DNA of 49,351 nt, from contig NZ_JAGXJW010000057.1 in assembly GCF_019091135.1 (NCBI RefSeq), positions 1-49,351 of the forward strand, read 5' to 3'. This stretch comes from Cohnella sp. GbtcB17 (GTDB taxonomy: Bacteria; Bacillota; Bacilli; Paenibacillales; Paenibacillaceae). The notes under the pieces were generated by a model. The model was given only the letters and a program-made list of their open reading frames with translations. It was not told where the DNA came from and did not search any database. Positions 8,025 to 17,700 of this stretch are shown here, piece by piece. The stretch's first letter is position 1; the number at the start of each line of letters is the position of its first letter. The position numbers and the translations under genes are program-made.

Positions 8025-8068
8025 AAAAAAATCCGTGAACGCTGCCGGATACGGCAGCCGCTTCACGG
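8025..8068 (-). terminator. Rho-independent terminator after the propeller lipoprotein
   Basis: On the minus strand CCGTGAAG and GCTGCCG (8052-8068) pair with CGGCAGC and TTCACGG (8033-8047), with a one-to-two base internal bulge. A run of seven T follows (A at 8025-8031 on plus). It lies 20 bp past the stop of the 8089 gene and ends the regulator-kinase-lipoprotein operon. Confidence 0.85.
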
Positions 8069-8088
8069 ATGGGGAGACAGGAGAAAAG

Positions 8089-9288
8089 CTAGCGGAGTTG
8101 CAGCACGAACGAGGCATATCTGCCGTCGATATCTTCGGCCGGCACCGGAAGCGGACGCTCCTTCGTATACGGCGGCTTCGTCCCTTCGAGGAGCAGCATG
8201 TCGCTGCCCGGACTCCAGGCCAGTAGCACAGGGACGAGCCCTTGATAGACGACAGCTTCATTCAGCACGTTGTTGCCCTGCAGTCTTCCGGCCACGACCG
8301 TATCGTCGCTGCGGGAGAAGGCGATCGTCTGCTTGTCCGCCGACAGGCAGAACAGCCCCGTCCCTTCCGCGAGCACGGTCAGCGCGCCATTGCGGACGTC
8401 GTAGCCGAACAACGTGTCGTCGGCGCCTGCGAAGACGATCTGGCTGTCATTGACCCAGTCGGCCGACCCGGCGTCGGCGAGCGGATGCACATAGCGGCTC
8501 TCGAAGGCGCTGCCGACTCTCTCCGCGAGCATGACATAGCTTCGGCTCTCGCTTAACTGCCCAGCCTGGCTCTTCTCGTCGTCCTGGTAGACGATCAGCG
8601 CCTTCGCCTTGTCATTGGACAGCTTGACCGTCACGATCGTGGCCGAAGACGACGTGTCGCCAGTCCATGCATAGCTTGCCGTGCCGCCTGTCTGCGCGTC
8701 ATAGATCTCGATGCGGTCGGCGCTCGCGCCGCGATCCCGAACGCCGTACGCCACGTATCGGCTATTGTCCGACCAGGTGAACGGATACTTGCGCCATTTG
8801 AGCGCTTCGTACGGAATCGCCGCGACTTCGCGGCCGTCGTCGGAGGCGAGCAACTTCAATGTATAAGCGTCCCCTTTGGCGTCTTCAGCTTTGGCCATGC
8901 CAAGCAGTCGACGGCCGTCCGGCGACAGTCCCAACGGCATGATGTAGGGGTCGCTTAGCGCGACCGTGTCGCGATACGGGGCCGAGAGCGCTACAAAGCC
9001 GTGTTCGGCATCGTTGGCATAGCCGATCAGCCGTCCGTCCGCCGCCCAGCCGAGCGGATAACCGGCTGACTGCTCTCCGAACGAGACCTTGAAGATCGAC
9101 TGCACCTCGAACGTCGAGTCCGCGCCGTCCGTCGCCGCAGCCGTGGCCGCCGCGTCGGGGATGACGACCGTCTCCGAGCGGAGACGGCTCGCACAGCCCG
9201 CCTGCAGGGCGAACGCCGCCGCCACCGCGAGCGCGAGCGCCCCGCCGCGCAGCGCTTTTCCCACCTTGCGCCATGTTGCAGGTCTCAT
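8089..9288 (-). CDS. Lipoprotein with seven PD40/TolB-like propeller motifs
   Basis: The 399-residue lipoprotein has signal peptide residues 1-31 and lipobox LQAGC (Cys32). The mature part carries seven repeats of the PD40/TolB pattern, including WAADGRLIGYA, LSPDGRRLLGM, WSDNSRYVAYG, LSNDKAKALIV, WVNDSQIVFAG, LSADKQTIAFS and WSPGSDMLLLE. Seven is the number needed to close a beta-propeller. The ATG overlaps the kinase stop as ATGA, so expression is coupled to the sensor. A surface propeller in an operon with a sensor kinase could bind the signal or present a partner to the kinase; that role is inferred. The longer open frame that runs upstream to 9681 is a shadow of the kinase gene. Confidence 0.85.
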   Translation of the reverse strand: MRPATWRKVGKALRGGALALAVAAAFALQAGCASRLRSETVVIPDAAATAAATDGADSTFEVQSIFKVSFGEQSAGYPLGWAADGRLIGYANDAEHGFVALSAPYRDTVALSDPYIMPLGLSPDGRRLLGMAKAEDAKGDAYTLKLLASDDGREVAAIPYEALKWRKYPFTWSDNSRYVAYGVRDRGASADRIEIYDAQTGGTASYAWTGDTSSSATIVTVKLSNDKAKALIVYQDDEKSQAGQLSESRSYVMLAERVGSAFESRYVHPLADAGSADWVNDSQIVFAGADDTLFGYDVRNGALTVLAEGTGLFCLSADKQTIAFSRSDDTVVAGRLQGNNVLNEAVVYQGLVPVLLAWSPGSDMLLLEGTKPPYTKERPLPVPAEDIDGRYASFVLQLR

Positions 9289-10763
9289 CGCCCGAACATC
9301 CCCCTCTCCTCGGCAAAGGGCAGCTCGACGCGCACCGTCGTTAACCTGCCGATGCTGCCACCGCTCTGAATCTGAATCGTGCCGGCGTGCCGCCCGACGA
9401 TCGCACGGCTGATGCTGAGACCCAGCCCGACGCTGCCGGTCTCCCCCGAGCCGGCTTCGCCCCGGTAGAACGGCTCGAAGATCCGCGCCAGCTGCGCGTC
9501 CCCGATCGGCTCGCCGATGCTGCCGATCCGGCAGCGAACCGTCCCCGCCTCCCGCTCCGCCTGAACGTCGATCTTCGTTCCCGCGTCGCCGTACTTGATC
9601 GCATTGTCGATCAAATTGATGAACAGCTGCCGCAGCTGATCCGCATCGCCTTCGACGAACAGCCCGTCGTCCGCCGCGCACGCGATCGCCTTCCCGTAGC
9701 GCTCCGCCTTAAAGGCCATCGATTCGCACACGTCCCGCAGCAGCCGGGCCGCGTCGAGCCGTTCAAGCTCGTCCGCCCGCGGCTCGGCCCGGGGATTCGA
9801 CTGCTCCAGCAGATGCACGACCAGCTCGTGCAGGCGGCGGCTCTCCTGAACGATATGGTCCATGCCCTTGGCAAAGAAGGCCGGATCGTCCGTCCCGTTC
9901 GACCGGATCATCTCGGCATAGCCGATGATCGACGTCAGCGGCGTCTTCAGCTCGTGCGTGACATTGTCGAAAAACTGCTTGCGCTGCGCATGAAGCGCCT
10001 TCAGCCGGTCGCGATCCGACTCGATCGTCGCGATCTGACCCCGGATTTTCCCGATCATTGTATTGAAGTTGTCGGCCAGCCGGCCGACTTCATCCCGCCG
10101 TCGGATCGCGAGATTGACGTCGAGATCGCCGTCCGTCACCTGGGACGAAGCTTTGGTCAGCTTGACGATCGGCACGGTGACGTGGCGCGACAGCAGGTAG
10201 GCGAACAGGAAGGCGGCGGCGAAGACGGCCAGCGCGATATAATAGAGGGAATCGAGAATGCGGCGGCTCTGCTCGTAAAGCGGGGAGTAGTCCTTGGCAA
10301 AGCGCAGGATGCCGACCTTCTTGCCGTCCACGACGACCGGATAGGCGTACAGCACCGCGGCCGTGCCGTGTTCGTAGGATACCGAGTACGCCGTCTCGCC
10401 GCCGACGGCATGCCGCAGATCGTCGGCCGTCCCCCCGGAGAACGCCGCCTTGTCGGATGCGTACAACAGCTCGCCTGCCGACGAATAAGTACTGACGGCG
10501 TTCGAGGTGGCGTGGCGCAAATCGCCGACCATCTCCTCCGCCATCTGCGCGAAGTAAATCTCGTCGCTTGCGTAATGATTGATGAGGAACGCCTGCCGGA
10601 CGTACACGCCGCTGTTGTTTTTGAGGCCGATCAGATCGTCCGTTATAATCTTGCGGTTGCCCGACGCGATGATGCCTGCGATGATCTGGTTCAGCAGCAG
10701 GAACGAGACGCAGAAAATAACGAAGAAGCCGACGGCGAACTTGGTGCGGATCGTCCGGAACAT
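9285..10763 (-). CDS. Sensor histidine kinase (HisKA/HATPase, HAMP)
   Basis: This is a membrane sensor of 492 residues: helix 1 at about 9-31, an extracellular sensing segment of about 140 residues, helix 2 at about 172-192, a HAMP linker to about 245, then the phosphoacceptor helix DNVTHELKTPLTS with His270. The ATPase domain follows (N box near LFINLIDNAIKYG, G2 box VGLGLSISRAI). Phosphate is expected to pass to the regulator encoded three bases upstream. The sensing segment matches a PAS/Cache-like size class, but I see no ligand motif. Expression is coupled with the downstream lipoprotein through the ATGA overlap. Confidence 0.92.
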   Translation of the reverse strand: MFRTIRTKFAVGFFVIFCVSFLLLNQIIAGIIASGNRKIITDDLIGLKNNSGVYVRQAFLINHYASDEIYFAQMAEEMVGDLRHATSNAVSTYSSAGELLYASDKAAFSGGTADDLRHAVGGETAYSVSYEHGTAAVLYAYPVVVDGKKVGILRFAKDYSPLYEQSRRILDSLYYIALAVFAAAFLFAYLLSRHVTVPIVKLTKASSQVTDGDLDVNLAIRRRDEVGRLADNFNTMIGKIRGQIATIESDRDRLKALHAQRKQFFDNVTHELKTPLTSIIGYAEMIRSNGTDDPAFFAKGMDHIVQESRRLHELVVHLLEQSNPRAEPRADELERLDAARLLRDVCESMAFKAERYGKAIACAADDGLFVEGDADQLRQLFINLIDNAIKYGDAGTKIDVQAEREAGTVRCRIGSIGEPIGDAQLARIFEPFYRGEAGSGETGSVGLGLSISRAIVGRHAGTIQIQSGGSIGRLTTVRVELPFAEERGMFGR

Positions 10764-10766
10764 GCG

Positions 10767-11465
10767 CTAATCCTCCCGCTTCTCGAACTTGTAGCCGATG
10801 CCGAAGACGGTCGTGATCCAGTCGCCGGCGTCCAGCTTCTTGCGAAGCCGCAGCACATGCGTGTCCACCGTCCGCGTATCGCCCGCAAAATCATAGCCCC
10901 ACACCAGATCCAGCAGCTCCGCGCGTGTGAAAATTTTGCCGCGGCGGCCGTGCAGCGTCATCAGCAGGTCGAACTCCTTGGGCGTCAGCTCGACCGTCTC
11001 CCCGCCTTTGCGCACAAGCCGCTCGCCGACGGCGATCTCCACGTCGCCGAAGCGGACGGCCGCAGCTTCCCCGGGCTCCTCCGTCGCACGGTTCGACTGC
11101 GCCATCCGGCGTAAAATCGTTCGGATGCGGGCTACGACCTCCCGCATGTCGAACGGCTTCGTCATATAGTCGTCCGCCCCGAACTCGAGGCCCAACACCT
11201 TGTCCGTAATATCCGACCTCGCCGTCAGCATCAGGATCGGAAGGTTGCGCTCCGCCGTCATGCGCCGGCAGAGATCGAGCCCGCTCATGTCGGGCAGCAT
11301 CCAATCGAGCAGGAGCAAGTCCGGTTCGAACCGCTCCGCCTCCCGCAGCGCCTCAGCGCCTGTCCTTGCCGTCTGCGTGCGGAAGCCTTCCCTTCCCAGC
11401 CCGTATGCCAGCAGATCGGCGATCGCCGCTTCGTCTTCGACAATCAAAATTTTGGTCCCGTTCAT
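10767..11465 (-). CDS. OmpR/PhoB-family response regulator
   Basis: Residues 1-120 form a receiver domain with acidic pocket Glu10-Asp11, phospho-acceptor Asp54 (LLLLDWMLPDMSG) and switch Lys in DDYMTKPF. The C-terminal winged helix (about 135-228) has the OmpR signature LTPKEFDLL and the recognition region TVDTHVLRLRKKLD. At 232 residues it has the usual length. It starts the operon that continues into the kinase and the propeller lipoprotein, divergent from the giant SLH gene across a 255-bp intergenic region that carries TCATGA repeats. Control of the SLH gene, the operon itself, or both is a reasonable inference. Confidence 0.93.
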   Translation of the reverse strand: MNGTKILIVEDEAAIADLLAYGLGREGFRTQTARTGAEALREAERFEPDLLLLDWMLPDMSGLDLCRRMTAERNLPILMLTARSDITDKVLGLEFGADDYMTKPFDMREVVARIRTILRRMAQSNRATEEPGEAAAVRFGDVEIAVGERLVRKGGETVELTPKEFDLLMTLHGRRGKIFTRAELLDLVWGYDFAGDTRTVDTHVLRLRKKLDAGDWITTVFGIGYKFEKRED

Positions 11466-11584
11466 ACTCGCGTCCTCGCCCGTCCGTTTTTTCTTATTTT
11501 AACCGATCGCGGTCCGGCTTGCCTGCCGGACGATCCGACGAAGCCGTCTTCGGGCGCCCGCCCGGCCCGTCGCGCGCCGTTCTT

Positions 11585-11653
11585 ATGACTTTCATGACAA
11601 CAATTCATGACGGAGTCATGCCGAGTTTAGGTACGTCGTTCCTGACGTACGCG
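11585..11653. promoter_or_regulatory. Divergent promoter region with repeated ATGAC/TCATGA boxes
   Basis: Between the regulator and SLH starts, ATGAC occurs at 11585, 11594 and 11607 and ATGCC at 11618. Two copies of the self-palindrome TCATGA (11592, 11605) lie 13 bp apart. An inverted repeat GTACGTC-N6-GACGTAC follows at about 11631-11650. OmpR-family proteins bind direct repeats roughly a helical turn apart, so these are candidate operators. The actual start sites are not visible with confidence. Confidence 0.4.
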
Positions 11654-11720
11654 GAGCCGTCCATGAGATGATGACAGGAATACTGCGATACGTGTCAGTA
11701 TCTGAAGAGGAGGAATACGC

Positions 11721-14700
11721 GTGGGACGGGCTTGGAGAAAGATGCGGACCCTTGCGGTTGTTGTCTTTGCCCTATCGATTCTGCTCAACGGCAACTTGAA
11801 TGCATTGGCCGCGCCGGAGGCGCTGGAGGCGGACCGATCGGCGTTCGATGCGTTAGAGCTGTCACGGCCGGTCAGCTTGACGGAACAATCGGTTACTCAT
11901 ACGGTGAAGGTCGCCGAGGTGGAGACGCCCGCAAGCGGCGACAGCCTTCCGCCTGTAGACCCGACGTCGCTTGGCGTCGCTGCCGCGGCGGACTGGAGTC
12001 AAGGCGAAGTCCACTTACGATGGGAATTGGCAGCATACAACGAGATCGAGATTCGTTGGGACGCATTGACGATTCCCGACCCCAAGGATCGCAATCAGCG
12101 GATCCCTGCGGAGGGGGTCGACCATTATGAGCTGAAATGGAAGGTCGGAGGAACGTGGGAGACCTTAAAGGTAACGGAGGATGACTTCTACTTCCTCCAT
12201 ACCGGGCTGCCCGAGGCGAGCTTTGCGGACTACAAACTTTATGTCTACGACGAAACGGGCGGCAGCGTAGACTTCTTGTTCAGCGGAGCGACGAATCATA
12301 AGAGCGAACGGCCCATCCTCTCCGGCGCCGAACTCGGCTTGTACGATGAGACCGTCAGCGCGGACAGCTCCGCGGTCGTCTTCATGGCGAGCGGCCAAAA
12401 TCCCGGGCTTCCCGGCTCCGAGGACGGCAAGACCGGCTTGTATCTTTATCGCCCGGCGGGGAACGGGAGCATCGTGCGGCTGGATGACGCCGCATCCGAT
12501 ATGGGCGGAGCGGGCTCGGCGCTTGCGATCAGCCGCGACGGTAGATATGTCGCTTACCCGAAGGGAAGATACGATACGGGGTATGGACTGTATCGCTTCG
12601 ATACGGTTGCCGGCACCAGTCAACTGGTCGCTCCGCTAGGCCCGACCGGCTTCGATACCGTCGGCATGAGCGGAGACGGGGGCAAGCTGGTATTCGACTC
12701 CTCCTCGACCGACCTTGTGCAGGGGGATACGAACGAGGTGAAGGACGTTTTCTTGTACGACTTTGCGCTGCCCGAAGCCGACCGACTGCGCCGGATCAGC
12801 CTGACCGCGGACGGCGGGCAGGCGCAGGATGACAGCATACAGCCGGCGATCAGCGCGGACGGACGTTATGTCGCGTTCGTATCCGAGGCGTGGGAATACG
12901 TGCCGGACAAGGACGACAGCGGCACGGACCGCAGCCGGCTTTACCTCTATGACATGCAGACCGTGACGCACCTCGAGATCGTGGACGAAGAGACCGATTC
13001 TGCCACCTTCTTCTGGCCTTCTTTATCCGACGACGGCAGTAAAATCAGCTATCTGAACGAGTACAACAGACGCAAGGTCCGCGTCGGCGTGTACGACCGG
13101 ACCCAGTCCGCGGAGATCTGGCATTTGGGCACCATCAACAACATTTCAATGGGTGTCCCGAAGCTGACGAGCGACGGGAATTATGTCTATGTCAAGCTGC
13201 ACAACGCAGACATTTATTCCCCGGCTGAGCCTTATCGATCGCGCGCTTACGTACGTTACGATATTCGCGAGGAAAATACGTACAGCTACGTCGGCAGGCC
13301 GTTGATCGACAGCTCGCTCAGTCTGAGCGAGGACGGAACGAAAGGCGTTTTTGCCTATAGCCGCTATCCGAATCCGGATGACGAAGAACATTCGAGCGAA
13401 CCTCAAGGCATTCACCTTCGCTACGTATGCCTGGCCTCCTGCTCGGACACGCCGCCGCCCGGGGATGCGGTGACCAAAGCGAGCATCGAGCTGCCGCAGC
13501 AGGTGAACGGCGCCGTTCCGATGAACGGCCCGGTGGTCATTCGCGCCTTGGCGCAGCCGAATCTACAGCTGCAAGCGAGCGTTGCCTACAAGTTATCGGG
13601 GCAGGACGACAGCCTGACTGCCACCGTACCGCTTGTCGCCGCCTCCGACGAGCCGCGCGCTTACCGGGCGGACTGGACGGTGCCGGCCGGCGCGCGCGAG
13701 ATCGTGTCCGTGCGCGTGCAACCGAAGGACAAACCCGAGAATGGGAAGACAGCCGACGGCGTACCGGTAGAAGTCGCGGGTTCGCTGAAGGTGAAGCTGA
13801 CCACGGCGGACGCCGCTCAGCTGAAGGGCGCTCGCGTGAGTCTGTGGAGCCCGACTGCCAAGCTTGGCGGATCGTCGGCCTTTCCGGAAATGCTGGAGAC
13901 CGCGATCGCGGCGAAGGCGGCGGCCGACTATACGCTGCGCGTTGTCGACGCCGATGGACGGCTGCTCAAGGAGACGACCGGCATCGAAGTGAAGGCCGGG
14001 GAACAAAGCGAGCTGTCCGTCGCTGTCGTGCCTGCCGCGCAGCTCGTCGTTGTGGCAGTCGACGAGCGAGGACTTCCCGTTGGGAATGTGCGGGTGGAAA
14101 TCCGCAGCAATGACACCGGTGAGCTCCTGTACGGCGGCAAAACCACCGGAGACGGACGTCTGGCGATTGCGGGCACCTACTTAGCCGGACAGCAGGTGGA
14201 GATGCGGGTATCCGCTCCCGCTCCCTACCAATCCCCTGCTCCGCAGACGGTTACACTGAAGGCGGGGGGGCAGGAACGCGAGATCAAGCTGGTCAATCTC
14301 GACTTCGGGACGTTGAAGGGAACCGCGATCGTCGGCGGCAAGCCAGTTGCCGGCGTAACCGTCAAGCTGCTGGCGGATTATGGCGGCGTAATCAGCAAAA
14401 ACGTCACGGATGCACAAGGTCGCTATCAGCTGCGGGCACCGGCGGGCAAGTACACAGCGATAGGCGAGCGAACGGATGCACCGCCTTTGTATATGAGCAA
14501 GGATCTGTCGGTCACGCTTCAAGCAGGAAAAACGGAAACGCTTGAGATCCCGCTCAACAATCAAGGCTTCGGGCGGATCAAGCTGGATGCGAAGGTACAG
14601 CGTGTGGACGGCAGACTGGAGCCGGTTGCCATTACGGACTGGAGATCGGCCGTTCACTACCAATTAAAAGCGAGTGCCGTCAATGCCGCGCAAGGATACC

Positions 14701-17700
14701 GTCTGGATGCCGTCGACGAGCGTGGCATCCCCGTATACGGGACGCCTGGCGATATTTACAAGATTTGCGCCGACGGCGTACAGGCTGGATTGAGCGGGGC
14801 TTGCGCAGAAGTCACTTTGAACGACGCCAGGGAAGCCGTTGCAGCGCTTGTCTTGAAGGAAGCCGCGAGAATATCGGGCAAAGTCGCCAATTACACGCCG
14901 TCTACCTTGGGCTTCTTGATGTATCGTGAGAATGGAAGCGCCTCTTGGGGCTACAGTCACAGCTTTTCCTTCAGCGACCAAGGCGAATACAATCTTTCTA
15001 TTCCCACCCCCGGACAGTATCGTCTCAACATCTATGACAACGGAGGGAGATCGTATCAATCGGAAGGCGCTGTCGCGCAAGATCAATGGCTGCGGCTCCC
15101 CCCCGTCACGATGAGCTCCGAGGCCTCGAGGTTCGCGGAGAAGCCCGGCAACGGCTATATGCAGAGCGAGCTCCGCTCAGTGCCCGGAGGAACGGCGACT
15201 TTGCAGGCGGCCTATCGGCTTGACGGGACTGATGCAGTCGATAACGCCGTATTGATCGTCTCCGTCCCGGCCGGCGCCTCCTTGATGACGGACAGCGTGA
15301 TGTTAAACCGGACGCAAGTCGCTGCTGCCGATGCGGGCGGCGGGGAGTATGCGATCGAGCTCGGTCGTCTGGAGCCGGGAGCGCAAGGCTCGGTGTCCTA
15401 TCGCGTTGCTCTCGACGAAGCTGTCCCGGATGAATCGCTGCACCAGGTTTTTATCCGTTACAGCAAGCCGCAGGGCGGCGGCACGAACCAAGAGACGATC
15501 GGATCCGCCTATGTCCGCACCGCCGATATTACGCTGGAGGCGCCGGAGACGGCGAGTCAGCGGTCGTTCACGGTCAGCGGTCGCGCCCCGTCCGGCAAGC
15601 GGGTGCTGGTATACGCCGATCGGGCGCTTGTCGGCAGCGGGCTGGCGACTGCGGGGGGCTTATGGTCTGCCCCGATCGAGCTGCCCGAGAGGGCGCCTGG
15701 TCTGGTCTGGCAGAAGCAAGCTGTGTACCGTCTGACCGCCAAGATCGAAGAGGAGAGCGGTTATGCCGAGTCTCGCCCTTCGCTCGTCAAATTTGATCCC
15801 GATGCGCCGGCTATTGGCGAAATATCGATGTATCAGGAGGGAGGACGGAAGGCCGTGTTTAACCCGGCGAACGGTATATCCCTTTTCCCGTTCGTCATCG
15901 TGCCAGGTCACCCGATTTTCATCGACATGCACATTTCGCATGCCGAGCGGATCAGTAATCCGACCGTCTCGATCGGCAGGCAAACGGCTGAGCTGACGGA
16001 AAAAGAACCTGGGCAATTCGAAGCGGTTATCATTCCCCAATATAATGTGGGGGCTGGCGTATTCGTCAGCTACGACACGGCGCCTGCGGAATATCAGGCC
16101 AGAACGGAGGAACCGACCGAGGAACAATGGGAGGCGCAGCAAGCCGCACTGGCCGCCGATTGGGGGCCGGTCGAGGGCAGCATCTTATCAAGCACGGACG
16201 GGCCGGACCCCGATGCGACGTATACGCCGACGTACAAGGTCGTGTTCCCGGACAAAGACCATACGGAGGCGAACGTCCGAATGAGTCTTAAAGCCGAGAA
16301 GCTCGGAGGCGCCGCCGTTCCGTACCGCGGCTTCACGCCTTACCTGGACTCGACGGGCGTGCTGACTATTAAGGGCAGTATCTCCCGCGCCGCCTTGACA
16401 CAGGATCAACGGCACGAGCTGGCTGCACTGTCGCCCAAGCTGCAGACGCTCGCAGATCCGCAGGACCCGTTGTCGACCGATTATCTCGGGATCGCCATCT
16501 CCGTTTCCTTCCCGAAGGCAACGGCGGAATTCGCGGATAAATTCAATAAGACATACGGCGTATTGAATAGTCTGAAAAGCTATGTCAGCGACACGATGGA
16601 CTTTATAAATTTCGCCGACCAGCTGCTGCAATTCCAAGACTACGTCATTCAAAACGAATGCCACACGCCGAGCGTCAATTATTTCATAAACCGGACCAAT
16701 GCGATGTTCGATTTGGCCAGCACCGGTCTGCTCGCCAAGAACACGCTCACCGGCATTGGACTCGTTGCGGGGTTTGTCACGGACAAGCTGCCGTCATGGG
16801 CGACAGGCTCCGCTTCCTTGTATATGACGATGGTCAACGACGCCATAGGGAGCAGTTGGACCAAGGGTCTGAAAGAATTGAAAGAAGAATTCGAGGAAAA
16901 CAAGGAATGGCGCGACAAAATGGCTGCAGCCGGCGCCATCGAGCGCTGCAACAAAAAGCCGAAGGATGAGGAGGAGCCGCAGAAAAAGGTGGCCGATCCG
17001 GTATGGATCTGGGACCCTAGCGGTTACGTCTATGAAGCCGTGACCGGCAACCGGGTCGAAGGCGTGAAGGCGACGCTGCTGCAGGAGGATCCGGCGCATC
17101 CGGGCGAATGGAGACAATGGGATGCCGACTGGTACGGTCAGACCAACCCGCTGATCAGCGACGAGCTGGGCAAGTACGGCTGGGACGTGCCGGAGGGAAG
17201 ATGGCGGGTTATGTTCTCCAAGGAGGGGTATCTGCCTGCGCAAAGCGAGGATCTGACCGTGCTCCCGCCCCACTTTGACGTCAATGTCGCCATGGTGTCG
17301 CTGGAGGCTCCGGTTCCGACTGCAGGCCAAGCTGTTGCCGGTAAACCGATCGGCCTCGCGTTCAGCAAATATATGGTCGCAAATACGGTCGTATCCGGCG
17401 GTGTTATCGTGGAAAATGCCGCAGGGGATCAAGTAAGCGGCCATATGGAAGCCGTCGATCCGCAGACGGACGAGGCCGGCCAGACGCTTGCCCGCAGCTT
17501 CCGCTTCGTGCCTGAAGAACCGGCGGCCGAGGGGGAAACCTACCGGATGCGCGTGCTGGCGCACGTTCAAACCTACGCGCATGTCGGGATGGATATGGAA
17601 CGGGCATTTGATCTGACCGTACTGCCCGCCGATACCCCCGTACAGGAAGCTGCAAGCGGTTTGAAGGCGATCGCCGGTCAGCGCGAGCTGCTGGCGGAAT

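Noticed and set aside
9289..9681. N-terminal extension of the propeller lipoprotein
   Set aside because: It overlaps the kinase ATPase domain in another frame; the ATG at 9288 with signal peptide and lipobox is the sensible start.
9387..11114. 575-residue plus-strand frame over the kinase and regulator
   Set aside because: Antisense shadow of two clear genes; no start signal.
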